The notes beneath the pieces are model-generated. The model was not told the origin of the DNA, ran no database searches, and saw nothing but the letters and a program-made list of their open reading frames with translations. Both the position numbers and the translations under genes were made by a program. Of a stretch of DNA of 64,000 bases, positions 29,774 through 38,662 are shown in pieces. The stretch is from positions 168,775 to 232,774 of the forward strand of contig NZ_JAERWK010000015.1 in NCBI RefSeq assembly GCF_016918035.1, given 5' to 3'. Origin of the DNA: Nakamurella leprariae. GTDB taxonomy: Bacteria; Actinomycetota; Actinomycetes; Mycobacteriales; Nakamurellaceae. Position 1 is the stretch's first letter. Each line of letters begins with the position of its first letter.

Positions 29774-30931
29774 TCAGCCGTCGCCGTAGGCGTCGAGCCA
29801 GCGGTGCAGCTCGCCGTAGACGGCGGCGCGCACCGGCGGGCGGGACAGCACCAGGTCGTGCATGCCGTCGGCGATGCGCAGGCAGGTGACGCGCGGCCCG
29901 AGCGCGGTGGCCCGGCGGGCGATGGCCTCGGCGTTCAGCACGGCGTCCCCGGTGAACAGCTCCTGCCCCCGCACCTTGGGCACCACGGTGCGGCTGGAGC
30001 ACATGACCAGGATCGGCACCGGCAGCTCGAGCCCGCGGTGAGCCTGCCGCAGCCCGGCCAGCACCGCGGCCAGCCAGCCGGCGCGGACGGGCAACCCGGC
30101 CAGCGTCTTCATGGTCAGGTCGTAGGTCCACTCGCCGTCGAACTGGGTGTGCAGGCTGCGGCCGTACAACTCCGACACCCCGACCGGCAGCACCGCCCGT
30201 GGCCGCACCCGGGCCAGCGCGGTGACCGACGGGGCGGCCCCGGCGCGCACCGCCCAGTGGGCGTTCAGCTCGAGCAGCGGGGAGTTGAGCACCAGCGAGG
30301 TCACCGGGGCCGCACCACGGCCGGTCCGCTCGGGTGCCGCATGGTCGGAGCCCGCGCTCGCTCGTTCCTCGCTCGCGCGACTCCTGCGTCCCGCCAGCCA
30401 CAGCGCGCTCGACAGCGCCCCGGTGGAGTGCGCCAGCACGGTGACCCGGTCGTGGCCGTCGGCCTGGATCACCGCGAGCGCCGCGTCCAGGTCCTCGGCG
30501 TAGACGCCCAGATCCTCGGTCCAGTGCGGTGTCTGACCGGGGCGCCAGGACCGGCCGCACTTGCGCAGGTCGACGGCGTAGAAGTCGGTGGGTCGGTCGG
30601 TCCGGGCGGTGAGCTGCTCGGCCAGCTCGGTCTGGAAGAAGTAGTCGTTCAGCCCGTGCACGTACAGCACAGCCCGCCGGCCATCGCGATTCGGCGCGGC
30701 AGTCGGCCCAGCGGCCGACTCCCCGGTCGACCCGGCCCGGCGCCGCACCACGGTGACCACGACCGGTCCCTCGTCGTCCTCGCCGAGCGGCACGGTCAGC
30801 GACTCGTAGCCCTCGCCCAGGACGTCCGGCTGGAACCCGGCACCCGCGGGCGGGCCGGTGGGCAGATCGATGGGCGCGGCGCCCGCCGGCGCGGAGTCCG
30901 GAGCAAGGGCGGTGGGCGACTCCTGCGACAC
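29774..30931 (-). CDS. Alpha/beta hydrolase, lysophospholipase-like, with in-frame repeat insertion
   Basis: A 385-aa protein of the serine aminopeptidase S33/lysophospholipase group. The HG block is VLYVHGLNDYFFQTELAEQL, the nucleophile elbow is VLAHSTGAL (Ser), and the His is in IADGMHDLVLSRPPVR. Directly after the nucleophile helix the peptide ASEERASAGSDHAAPER interrupts the fold before LVLNSPLLELNAHW. It is encoded by a dispersed-element copy at 30341-30384. The GTG at 30931 was chosen because TACGCT lies 7 nt upstream. It stands 19 bp after the histidine kinase gene on the same strand but has its own promoter. Substrate is unknown. Confidence 0.8.
   Translation of the reverse strand: MSQESPTALAPDSAPAGAAPIDLPTGPPAGAGFQPDVLGEGYESLTVPLGEDDEGPVVVTVVRRRAGSTGESAAGPTAAPNRDGRRAVLYVHGLNDYFFQTELAEQLTARTDRPTDFYAVDLRKCGRSWRPGQTPHWTEDLGVYAEDLDAALAVIQADGHDRVTVLAHSTGALSSALWLAGRRSRASEERASAGSDHAAPERTGRGAAPVTSLVLNSPLLELNAHWAVRAGAAPSVTALARVRPRAVLPVGVSELYGRSLHTQFDGEWTYDLTMKTLAGLPVRAGWLAAVLAGLRQAHRGLELPVPILVMCSSRTVVPKVRGQELFTGDAVLNAEAIARRATALGPRVTCLRIADGMHDLVLSRPPVRAAVYGELHRWLDAYGDG
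30341..30384 (-). repeat. Dispersed 44-bp element, copy C, inside alpha/beta hydrolase
   Basis: Reads GGAGTCGCGCGAGCGAGGAA at its start on the minus strand and ends GGGCTCCGACCAT. Nearly identical to copy A apart from a one-base length difference, and translated in frame within the hydrolase. Confidence 0.8.
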
Positions 30932-30938
30932 GGCGGTC

Positions 30939-30944
30939 AGCGTA
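30939..30944 (-). promoter_or_regulatory. Leaderless -10 box of the alpha/beta hydrolase
   Basis: TACGCT on the minus strand ends 7 nt before the GTG at 30931. It fixes that start against longer open reading upstream. Confidence 0.5.
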
Positions 30945-30950
30945 ACGGGA

Positions 30951-32882
30951 TCAGGCCCGGGCGGGACGGTCCACCGCAGTCTCGGCGTCGGGATCGACCG
31001 GCTCCGGGAGCACGTCCTCCGTCGCCAGGTCCTCGGCCGGCAGCCACACGCTGAAGGTGGTGCCCTCGCCCGCGACGCTGGACACCTCGACGTCACCGCC
31101 GTGCGCGATGGCGATGGCCTTGGTGATGCTCAGCCCCAGACCGACCCCGGGGATGGCCTTGCGGGTCGCCGTCGAGGACCGGAAGAAGTGCGAGAACAGG
31201 TTGGGCAGCTCGTCGGCCGGGATGCCCACGCCGGCGTCGGTGATCGAGACGCGGACCCTCGGCAGTTCCCGCCGCGGCGTCTCGACGGTGACCCGGACCA
31301 GCACCTGTCCGCCGACCCGGCTGAACTTCACCGCGTTGGACAGCAGGTTGTCGACGGCCTGGCCGAGCCGCACCGGATCCGCGGTGAGCCGGATGACGCA
31401 CGGATCGCACGAACTGGTCAGCTCGAGCGACTTGGCCGCCGCACCGGGCGCCGCGGTGTCCAGCGCGGCCCGCACCACGGCGCCGATCTCGACGGTCCGC
31501 CGGTCCAGGTGGAAGCGACCGGATTGCACCTGGGCGGCGAACAGCAGGTCACCCACCAGGCGCAGCAGCCGATCGGCGTTGCGTTCCACGGTGGCCAGGT
31601 GCCGTTGCTGGGTGGCCGACAGCGGCGCGTCCGGATCATCGCCGATCAGTTCGAGGTAGCCGACGATCGAGCTCAGCGGCGTGCGCAGTTCGTGCGAGAT
31701 GAGGTTGACGAACTGGTCCTTGAGCGCGGCCTGTTCGTGCGCGTGGGTCATGTCGGTGGCCACGAACAGGAAGCCTTCGATCCGGTGCTCCGGTCCGTAC
31801 CGTGGGGTCGCCGCGACCAACACAGGGACGGTGCTGCCGTCGGCGCGGATCTTGCGCCACTCCCGGACCAGCGCTTCACCGCGCCGGGCGTTGGCCACCA
31901 GTGTCTCGAGGTCGGCCGGGAGTCCGCGGTCCATGCGGGCGGATGCTTCCTCCGCAGGAGGCTTGGCCTGCTCGTCGATACGGGCCTGGCGCAGCTCCTC
32001 ACGGATGTGCAGGTCGGTGATGTAGCCCCGGCCGAGCATCTCCGCGGCCGTGTAGCCGAGCAGCTTCTCGGCGCCGGCGTTGAACACGTCGATCCGGCCG
32101 GTCAGGTCGGTCCCGATGATCGACTGCTCGGTGACCGCATCGATGATGCTGCGCATCTGGTCGTCCGACTCGCGCAGCCGCTCCTGGGAGGTGCGCAGTC
32201 GCTCGGTGGCCTCCTGGGCGGCGGCCGACCGCTCCTGGGCCCGGGTGAGGAGCTCGGCCTGCCGTTGCTGCAGGTGCTCGACGATGCGCAGCCGGGCCCG
32301 CAACCGGCTGGTCCACTCGTTCACCAGCAGGATGGCCAGCCCGACGGCCAGTGGCGTGAAGATGACCCGGACCCATTGGCCGTTGGCCAGGGCGCCGGGA
32401 TCCGATGCGGCGGGCAGCAAGTAGATGACGACCAGCAGCGGGACCCCGATGACCACCGGTGCCCGGCCCGGCTCCGCGCCGAGGGACACCGCGGCGAGCA
32501 GCAGCAGGATGGAGAACAACGAGGTGGCCCCGCCGGTGCCGGTGCGCAGCAGGCCGACCGCGACCATGCTGGCCACCGGGATGACGATGGCGGCCCGGGG
32601 CGACCTGGCCTCCCAGTCCACCAGCAGGGCGGCCGCCGTGGTCAGCACCATCAGCGCGCCGGCCACCAGGACGGTGATGAGGTCGTCGGCGGTCACCCCG
32701 GGGACCAGGAACATCAGCTGCGAGACCGCGTAGACCGCGAACAGCATGACCTGGCGGCCGGCCACCGAGGTCGGGTCCTGGGCCATCTGCCGGATCCAGT
32801 GGACGGGGTGGACGGTGCGGGTCCAGCGGGAGTCCGCGCCGGTCGGGGGAGCACCACCCAGGCCGGCCACCCGGCTGCTCAC
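30951..32882 (-). CDS. PAS-domain sensor histidine kinase
   Basis: A 643-aa membrane sensor kinase. Several hydrophobic helices span about residues 40-190 (MASE-like), followed by a coiled coil (LQQRQAELLTRAQERSAAAQEATERL). A PAS domain then covers about 255-390 (IIGTDLTGRIDVFNAGAEKLLGY). HisKA has the phospho-acceptor His in NLISHELRTPLSSIVGYLEL, and the HATPase motifs are DNLLSNAVKFS, DAGVGIP and GVGLGLSI. The GTG start overlaps the upstream response regulator stop by 4 bp (GTGA). The kinase is the last gene of a three-gene signalling operon. The signal is unknown. Confidence 0.88.
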   Translation of the reverse strand: MSSRVAGLGGAPPTGADSRWTRTVHPVHWIRQMAQDPTSVAGRQVMLFAVYAVSQLMFLVPGVTADDLITVLVAGALMVLTTAAALLVDWEARSPRAAIVIPVASMVAVGLLRTGTGGATSLFSILLLLAAVSLGAEPGRAPVVIGVPLLVVIYLLPAASDPGALANGQWVRVIFTPLAVGLAILLVNEWTSRLRARLRIVEHLQQRQAELLTRAQERSAAAQEATERLRTSQERLRESDDQMRSIIDAVTEQSIIGTDLTGRIDVFNAGAEKLLGYTAAEMLGRGYITDLHIREELRQARIDEQAKPPAEEASARMDRGLPADLETLVANARRGEALVREWRKIRADGSTVPVLVAATPRYGPEHRIEGFLFVATDMTHAHEQAALKDQFVNLISHELRTPLSSIVGYLELIGDDPDAPLSATQQRHLATVERNADRLLRLVGDLLFAAQVQSGRFHLDRRTVEIGAVVRAALDTAAPGAAAKSLELTSSCDPCVIRLTADPVRLGQAVDNLLSNAVKFSRVGGQVLVRVTVETPRRELPRVRVSITDAGVGIPADELPNLFSHFFRSSTATRKAIPGVGLGLSITKAIAIAHGGDVEVSSVAGEGTTFSVWLPAEDLATEDVLPEPVDPDAETAVDRPARA

Positions 32883-33433
32883 GACCGGCCGTCCCGACCG
32901 ACCCGGGCCAGCATCCGGCGGATCTCGTCGGCCAGCGCGCGGGGGCTGAACGGCTTGGTGGCGTACTCGTCGGCGCCCACCGCCCGGCCGGCCTCGAGGG
33001 CTTCCGGGTGGGCGGCGGCGGTCAGCAGCATCACGGGCACCCCCGCAGTCTGCGGGTCGGCCCGCAGCGCCTGGCACACCTGCAGCCCGGTGAGTTTCGG
33101 CATGGTGACGTCGAGGATGGCCAGGGCCGGCGGGGCGGACCGGATCTCGTTCAGCGCCGCCTGACCGTCCTCGACCGCGGCGCTCACCGTGCCACCCGCG
33201 CGGCGCACGGCCATCACGACCAGGGCGCGGATGTCCGGGTCGTCGTCGGCCACCACGACCGTGCCGGACGGGTCCCCGGACGACGACGGCAGGGAGGTGC
33301 TCACGTCCAGCGGTGCTCCCTCCGTGCTCGTCGGGGCGCCGGGGCTGATGCCGGTGCCGGTGCCGGTCCCGGTGCCGATGTCGGTGTCGGTGCCGGTGTT
33401 GATCAGGGACTTCGGGGCGGGGAAGGAGATCAC
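32879..33433 (-). CDS. Stand-alone response regulator receiver
   Basis: A 184-aa receiver domain without an output domain. The acidic pocket is VVVADDDPDIRAL, the phospho-acceptor Asp is in LAILDVTMPKLTGLQ, and the switch Thr and Lys are in MLLTAAA and YATKPFSPRAL. The first 60 residues are a disordered leader with a Gly-Thr repeat (TDTDIGTGTGTGTG) from a hexanucleotide array. The GTG at 33433 overlaps the preceding stop (GTGA) and its stop overlaps the kinase start. It probably relays phosphate between the kinase and another partner, possibly the receiver-PIG-L protein. Confidence 0.85.
   Translation of the reverse strand: MISFPAPKSLINTGTDTDIGTGTGTGTGISPGAPTSTEGAPLDVSTSLPSSSGDPSGTVVVADDDPDIRALVVMAVRRAGGTVSAAVEDGQAALNEIRSAPPALAILDVTMPKLTGLQVCQALRADPQTAGVPVMLLTAAAHPEALEAGRAVGADEYATKPFSPRALADEIRRMLARVGRDGRS
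33340..33405. repeat. Hexanucleotide-like repeat in response regulator leader
   Basis: Degenerate CCGGTG/TCGGTG units encode the Gly-Thr-rich N-terminal leader of the stand-alone receiver. Boundaries are approximate. Confidence 0.6.
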
Positions 33434-34542
33434 GCCACCCACTGCGGGTCGTGACGGTCCTCGGGGGTGAAGGTCTCGTGCACCGGTCCGGTGGTACCCA
33501 GCAGCCCCGTCTGGTCGCGCAGCACCTCGAGCGGCTCGCAGGTCCGGCCGTCGCCGAACCGGGCCCAGTACCGCGCCGTGGTCAGCACGTACTCGGGATC
33601 CAGGTACTCCGGCGGCGGCGGCACGATGCCGGTGCTCGCCCCGGCCGCCAGGCCCGGGCTGACCGGATCCGCGTAGCAGGCCAGCAGGGCCAGCTTCGTG
33701 TCGGTGAAGCCGTCCACCGAGATGAACCGGGTGGGCCGGAAGTCCACGGTGGCCGAGGGGCTCTGGTAGCAGGCGATGGTCCGGATGTCCGACGCCGCGT
33801 TCAGCGTGGCGTGGTGCACGGCGCGGTGGTCCTGGTGCCGGTCGTGCAGCGAGTGCGTGTAGACGATGGTGGGCGACACCTCCTCGACCACCTTGCCGAT
33901 CACCGCCACGGTGGGGTCGGCGGGGCTGACCGCGGTGTCGGGCAGGTCGTTGAGGTACAGCCGGGCGCCGAGCAGTTCGGCCGAGGCCAGGGCGCGGCGG
34001 GTGGCCTCGTCGGCCCGGTCCCGCGGGCCGTGCGAGGCGGTGAGCAGCACCACCGCGTCGCCGGCCGCGCGGTGCGCGGCGAGCAGCCCGCCGATACCGA
34101 TCTCGATGTCGTCGGGGTGTGCGCCGATGGCCAGCACGACCTGCCCGCTGGTGGTGGCCCGCCGCCGTCGGCCGTTCATGGCCGCCTCGGTGACGGACGC
34201 GATGAGCTGGGCGGGGCGGATCGGCTTGAACAGGAACTCGTCCACCTGGTGCCGCATCGCGGTCATCGCGTAGTCCACGGACGCGTGGGCGGTCATGACC
34301 AGGACGGGCTGGCGCGGGATGTGCTCGCGGATGATGGCGGCCAGTTCCAGGCCGTTCATGTCCGGCAGTTCGATGTCGGCCAGGACGACGTCGAACTCCT
34401 GCCGGCGGAAGTGCTCCAGAGCGGTGCGCGCGTCCATCGCGGTGGTGACGCGCATCGATCCGCGCTGGTTCAGCACGACGCCCAGGTAGTCCAGGACGTC
34501 CGGATCGTCGTCCACGACCAAGGCCCGGATCTGCGTGGTCAT
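33430..34542 (-). CDS. Response regulator receiver fused to PIG-L (LmbE-like) deacetylase
   Basis: A 370-aa two-domain protein. Residues 1-125 form a receiver (VVDDDPDVLDYL, Asp in VVLADIELPDMNGLE, Thr in VMTAHAS, Lys in FLFKPIRPAQL). Residues about 140-340 form a PIG-L zinc deacetylase: AIGAHPDDIEIGIGG supplies His-Asp-Asp, and the later THSLHDRHQDHRAVH block supplies more metal ligands. A receiver driving an N-deacetylase suggests that phosphorylation controls deacetylation of an N-acetyl sugar. It heads the operon REC-PIG-L, REC, histidine kinase, all overlapping by GTGA. The ATG at 34542 follows a GGGGAAGGGG stretch. A second PIG-L protein is encoded divergently 1.6 kb away. Confidence 0.88.
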   Translation of the reverse strand: MTTQIRALVVDDDPDVLDYLGVVLNQRGSMRVTTAMDARTALEHFRRQEFDVVLADIELPDMNGLELAAIIREHIPRQPVLVMTAHASVDYAMTAMRHQVDEFLFKPIRPAQLIASVTEAAMNGRRRRATTSGQVVLAIGAHPDDIEIGIGGLLAAHRAAGDAVVLLTASHGPRDRADEATRRALASAELLGARLYLNDLPDTAVSPADPTVAVIGKVVEEVSPTIVYTHSLHDRHQDHRAVHHATLNAASDIRTIACYQSPSATVDFRPTRFISVDGFTDTKLALLACYADPVSPGLAAGASTGIVPPPPEYLDPEYVLTTARYWARFGDGRTCEPLEVLRDQTGLLGTTGPVHETFTPEDRHDPQWVA

Positions 34543-34928
34543 GTGCGACCCCTTCCCCCGTGGGGCGAGTCCCCCTGCTCCGACGTCCTGCGACGGATCC
34601 CCCGCACCGGTGGTGACGGGGCGCCGCTCCGTGCCCGGTGCACTCGGTTCGGACGGCCGAGCACGGTCCTGCTGACTCTGGCACACGGCGCCTGCGGGCG
34701 CGTCCCCCGAAGGGTCACGCTTCGTCAGACCCCGGTCACCCGATGTAGTTGAATGCTCTCGTTCCACCCTCGGTCCTCCGATTGCCGCCCCCGGAGGTGC
34801 TTGACCACCGCCGGAGCGGGAACCCCCGATCGGCCAGATGATCAGATCGTCGGGTCGACGCCAACCGCCGATCGGGTCCCCGGCGCACGCCCGCCGGCGG
34901 CCGGGACCCCGCAGGAGGGGACGACACC
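34543..34928. other. Divergent intergenic region
   Basis: A 386-bp gap between the signalling operon and the acyl-CoA dehydrogenase/PIG-L operon. It must hold both promoters. A TTGACC hexamer at 34801-34806 is a weak -35 candidate for the plus-strand operon, but no convincing -10 follows. No RNA or small gene was recognised. Confidence 0.45.
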
Positions 34929-36158
34929 GTGGACGCAGCACCGCTCCCGGCCGGCGGCCGGCTGCGCGCGCTCGACCTGGACCAGCGGCCCGGACCGTCC
35001 CGGGCGCGGGTGCCCGAGCTGATCGCCCGCGTCCACACGGACCTCGACGCGGGCACGGGCCGGGTGCCACTCGGGCTGGAGCTGGCCGTCGAACTGGGAC
35101 CGACCCTGCCGGCTCCCGGGACCGGCGCCACCGGCCTGCGCTGGTCGGTGCTGGCGGCGCTGGCGGCGGCCGACCTGACCGTGGCCCGGGTGGTCGAGGC
35201 GCACCTGGACGCACTGGCCATCCTGGCCGAGTCCGAGTCCGAGTCCGAGTCCGAGTCCGAGTCCGGGTCCGGGTCCGGGTCCGGGTCCGGGTCCGGGTCC
35301 GGGTCCGGGTCCGGGTCCGGGCCGGTCGGTGGCGGGATGCCGCTACCCGAGCCCAGCGACGCCACCTGGGGGGTGTTCGCCGCCGAGGGCGCCGGGGTCC
35401 GGCTGACCGCGAGTCCGGCCGACGACGGGCGGTGGCGACTGGACGGGGTGAAACCGTGGTGCTCGCTGGGCGACCGGGTCGACGCGGCGCTGGTCACCGC
35501 GCACACCCCGGCCGGCCGGCGGCTGTTCGCGGTGTCGCTGACGAACGGTCGGTCGTCCGGCACGGTCGAGGTGCTGCCCCAGGGCTGGGTCTCCCGCGGG
35601 CTCGCCGAGGTGCCGTCCGGGCCGTTGGAGTTCACCGGCGCCGCGGCGATGCCGATCGGACCCGCCGGCTGGTACCTGCGGCGACCGGGCTTCGCCTGGG
35701 GCGGCATCGGGGTGGCGGCCTGCTGGTACGGCGGGGCGGTCGGCCTGGCTGGGGCGCTCACCGACCGTCGTCGGCTCGCCGGCGGTCGCTCCCTCGACCA
35801 GGTGGCCCGCATGCACCTCGGTGGAGTGGACGCGGGGCTGCACGCGGCCCGGGCGGTGCTGTCCGACGCGGCCGCCACGGTCGACGCGGGCGGCGCCGCC
35901 GGGGATGCCGGCGCCGCGCTCGCCCTGCGGGTGCGAGCCGTGGTCGCGGCCGTCGTCGAGGACGTGGTCCGGCGGTGTGGCCACGATCTCGGCCCGCGAC
36001 CACTGACCCAGGACGAGCACTACTCGCGACGGGTCGCCGATCTCGGCGTCTACGTCCGGCAGCAGCACGCCGAGCGGGACCTGGCCGCGCTCGGCGACGC
36101 GGTGCTGCGGGAGGCCGGACCCGACGGCGAGCCGGGTGGAACGGAGGAGCGCGCGTGA
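34929..36158 (+). CDS. Acyl-CoA dehydrogenase-like flavoprotein
   Basis: A 409-aa protein with acyl-CoA dehydrogenase architecture: an N-terminal helical part, a middle beta region (ATWGVFAAEGAGVRLT, WRLDGVKPWCSLGDRVDAALVTAHT) and a C-terminal helical part. Residues about 100-130 are a Ser-Glu then Ser-Gly run encoded by a 90-bp hexanucleotide array. The GTG follows an AGGAGGGG ribosome-binding site. Its stop overlaps the next start (GTGA). It is the first gene of a coupled operon with a PIG-L/methyltransferase and a glycosyltransferase. The true substrate is unlikely to be a simple fatty acyl-CoA and cannot be read from sequence. Confidence 0.72.
   Translation: MDAAPLPAGGRLRALDLDQRPGPSRARVPELIARVHTDLDAGTGRVPLGLELAVELGPTLPAPGTGATGLRWSVLAALAAADLTVARVVEAHLDALAILAESESESESESESGSGSGSGSGSGSGSGSGSGPVGGGMPLPEPSDATWGVFAAEGAGVRLTASPADDGRWRLDGVKPWCSLGDRVDAALVTAHTPAGRRLFAVSLTNGRSSGTVEVLPQGWVSRGLAEVPSGPLEFTGAAAMPIGPAGWYLRRPGFAWGGIGVAACWYGGAVGLAGALTDRRRLAGGRSLDQVARMHLGGVDAGLHAARAVLSDAAATVDAGGAAGDAGAALALRVRAVVAAVVEDVVRRCGHDLGPRPLTQDEHYSRRVADLGVYVRQQHAERDLAALGDAVLREAGPDGEPGGTEERA
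35229..35318. repeat. Hexanucleotide tandem array (GAGTCC)6(GGGTCC)9
   Basis: Fifteen perfect 6-bp units inside the acyl-CoA dehydrogenase-like gene. They encode (Glu-Ser)6(Gly-Ser)9. Slippage would change protein length by two residues per unit without shifting the frame. Confidence 0.95.
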
Positions 36159-37687
36159 CGGTGCGACAGGACGACGGCCCGGCGACCGGGGCGACCACCG
36201 GGCCGCCGGTCGGGGCCGCAGCACCGTCGTTCTCCCACCTGGACCCGGGCACCGCCCCGGCCGCGTGGTCGTCCTGGCTGGGCAGCGGGGTGGACGCCGC
36301 CGCGGCCGCCGGCCGGCGGTGGCCCGCGGTGCCGGACGACACCGACCTCGAGCGCCTGGTCGTGGTGGCCGCGCACCCCGACGACGAGACCCTCGGCGCC
36401 GGTGGACTGATCGCCGCGGCCGCGGCCCGCGGGGTCGAGGTCACCGTGCTCATCGCCACCGCCGGGGAGGGCTCCCATCCCGGTTCGCCGACGCTCACCC
36501 CGGACCGGTTGGCCGCGCTGCGGGTGGCCGAGGCACGCGCCGCGGTGGGCGAGCTCGCGCCGACCGCCGCCCTGGCCGTGCTGCACCTGCCCGACGGGGG
36601 ACTGGCCGACCTGGTCGCGGTGATCACCGGGGCCGTCGAGCGCCGGGTCGGCCCACGGGGCGGCGGCGTCTGGTTGGTGGCGCCGTGGCGGGAGGACGGA
36701 CACCCGGATCACCGGGCCGTCGGCCTGGCCGCCGCCGAGGTCGCCCACCGGACCGGGTGCCGCCTGCTCGAGTATCCGATCTGGGCCTGGCACTGGGGCG
36801 ACCCGGCGGCCGCGCCGTTCCCCGAGACGCAGCTCGTCGCCGTGCCGCTGCCGGAGGCGGCCCGGGCGGCGAAGCGCCGCGCCCTGGACGAGTACCGCAG
36901 TCAGGTGCTGCCCCTGTCACCCGCTCCCGGCGACGAGCCCGTCGTCCCACCCGGGTTCCGCGAGCACTTCACCGGGGACCGGGAGCTGTTCATCGTCGAC
37001 GCTGCCGACCCCGGTGACGGCGCTGGTACCCAGCCGGCGTCGGGTGCCGGTGACCGCGTCCCGGCCGACCCGGTCGGCGGTACCGGCCTCGGTGCCGACT
37101 ACTTCGATGCGATGTACGCCGCCGACGCGGACCCGTGGGGCTTCACCGAGCGATGGTACGAGCAGCGCAAGCGGGCGGTGTTGCTCGCCGCGCTGCCCCG
37201 CCCCCGGTTCCGGGCCGCGTTCGAGCCGGGCTGCTCGATCGGGGTGCTGACCCGGGAGCTGGGCCTGCGGTGCGACACGGTGCTGGCCGCGGACATCTCC
37301 GAGACGCCGCTGGCCGCCGCGCGGACCCGGACCGCCGACCTGCCCGGTGTGCGGATCGAACGCCGCCGGCTGCCGCACGACTGGCCGTACGGGCGGTTCG
37401 ACCTGATCGTGCTGTCGGAGATCGGCTACTACTGCACCGAGGCGCAGCTCACCGAGTTGGCCGGCCGGGCCGCCGGCGCGCTCGACCCGGACGGCGTGCT
37501 CGTCGCCTGCCACTGGCGGCACCCGGTGGCCGACTACCCGCTCGACGGTGACCGGGTCCACGAGATCCTGCGTGCCACCAGCGGTCTGCAGCCGCTGGTG
37601 CGGCACCTCGAGGCCGACTTCCGGCTCGAGGTCTTCGTGCGGCCGGCGGCGGCCGGCGGCACCGTCGGCCCGGAACTCGACCGGTGA
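36155..37687 (+). CDS. Bifunctional PIG-L deacetylase / SAM-dependent methyltransferase
   Basis: A 510-aa fusion. Residues about 65-260 form a PIG-L deacetylase (VVAAHPDDETLGAGGLIAAA, APWREDGHPDHRAVG). Residues about 310-495 form a NodS-like class I methyltransferase (YFDAMYAADADPWGF, AFEPGCSIGVLTREL with the SAM loop, then ADISETPLAAAR). Deacetylation followed by N-methylation of an amino sugar, as in Nod-factor chemistry, is the natural reading; that is inference. It overlaps the genes on both sides by GTGA. Reaction order and substrate are unproven. Confidence 0.85.
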   Translation: MTVRQDDGPATGATTGPPVGAAAPSFSHLDPGTAPAAWSSWLGSGVDAAAAAGRRWPAVPDDTDLERLVVVAAHPDDETLGAGGLIAAAAARGVEVTVLIATAGEGSHPGSPTLTPDRLAALRVAEARAAVGELAPTAALAVLHLPDGGLADLVAVITGAVERRVGPRGGGVWLVAPWREDGHPDHRAVGLAAAEVAHRTGCRLLEYPIWAWHWGDPAAAPFPETQLVAVPLPEAARAAKRRALDEYRSQVLPLSPAPGDEPVVPPGFREHFTGDRELFIVDAADPGDGAGTQPASGAGDRVPADPVGGTGLGADYFDAMYAADADPWGFTERWYEQRKRAVLLAALPRPRFRAAFEPGCSIGVLTRELGLRCDTVLAADISETPLAAARTRTADLPGVRIERRRLPHDWPYGRFDLIVLSEIGYYCTEAQLTELAGRAAGALDPDGVLVACHWRHPVADYPLDGDRVHEILRATSGLQPLVRHLEADFRLEVFVRPAAAGGTVGPELDR

Positions 37688-38637
37688 CGACCGTCGGGCC
37701 ACCGCGCGACCCGCGCCCGGGCGGCCGCGCCGAACCTCCGGTCGCGGCCACGATCGCGATCCCGATCGGGATGGTGGCGGTGGTCATCCCGGCGCGGGAC
37801 GAAGAGGTCGCGCTGCCCGGATGCCTGGCCGCAGTCGACCGGGCCCGGCGGGCGGTGGCGGCCACCCGTCCGGGCCTGGCCGTCCGGATCGTGGTGGTGG
37901 CCGACCGGTGCTCCGACGGCACCGACCAGGTGGCGCTGGCCCGGCCGCACGTCGAGTTGGTGCGCACCGAGGTCGGCCGGGTCGGTGCGGCCCGCGCGGC
38001 CGGGGCGGCGCACGTGCTGACCACCGCGGCGGCGACCGGTGTCCCGCCCGAGCGGGTGTGGCTGATCAGCACGGACGCCGATTCCTGGGTGCCGGCCGAC
38101 TGGTTGGAGGTGCACCTGCAGCAGGCCGAGACGGGTGCCGAGCTGGTGCTCGGTGCGGTGACGCTGGGCGGACCGAGCCGGCCGGACCCCGGCGGCCCGC
38201 CCGGCTCGACCGGGGTGCTGTCCCGGCGGGCCCACCAGCTGTGGCAGCAGCGGCACCGACTGGTCGACGGCCACGAGCACGTGTTCGGCGCCAACCTGGG
38301 CATCCGGGGTGACACCTACCTGGAAGCGGGCGGTTTCGCCGACGTGGCCGTGCACGAGGACGTGCTGCTGGCCCGGGCGGTGGCTGCGACGGGCGCTCGG
38401 GTGGCCGCCGTCGCGGCCGCGCCGGTGCACACCAGCACCCGCCTGGACGGGCGGACCGACGGCGGGATGGCCGCATACCTGCGCGGGCTGGCCGGCCGGG
38501 ACGGGACCCCGCGGCCGGCCGACGACCGGGGGAACGCCGCCGCGGCCACCGGTGGTGCGGTCGCCGCCGACGCACGGCCCGACGGGGTCGGGGAGCCGGT
38601 CGCCGACGGGCGCACGCAGGACCGGGAACCGGCCTGA
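37684..38637 (+). CDS. Family 2 glycosyltransferase
   Basis: A 317-aa GT-A fold glycosyltransferase. VAVVIPARDEEVALPGCLAAV begins the nucleotide-binding domain. Further landmarks are VVADRCSDGT, a TDADSWVPADW block as the DXD metal site, and AGGFADVAVHEDVLLARAV as the catalytic-base region. There is no membrane helix. The GTG start overlaps the upstream stop. As last gene of the ACAD/PIG-L-methyltransferase operon it probably transfers the sugar that the deacetylase acts on, or adds a sugar to the modified product. Confidence 0.85.
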   Translation: MTTVGPPRDPRPGGRAEPPVAATIAIPIGMVAVVIPARDEEVALPGCLAAVDRARRAVAATRPGLAVRIVVVADRCSDGTDQVALARPHVELVRTEVGRVGAARAAGAAHVLTTAAATGVPPERVWLISTDADSWVPADWLEVHLQQAETGAELVLGAVTLGGPSRPDPGGPPGSTGVLSRRAHQLWQQRHRLVDGHEHVFGANLGIRGDTYLEAGGFADVAVHEDVLLARAVAATGARVAAVAAAPVHTSTRLDGRTDGGMAAYLRGLAGRDGTPRPADDRGNAAAATGGAVAADARPDGVGEPVADGRTQDREPA

Positions 38638-38662
38638 TCGCCGCGCACTCGCGGCTCCGCGG

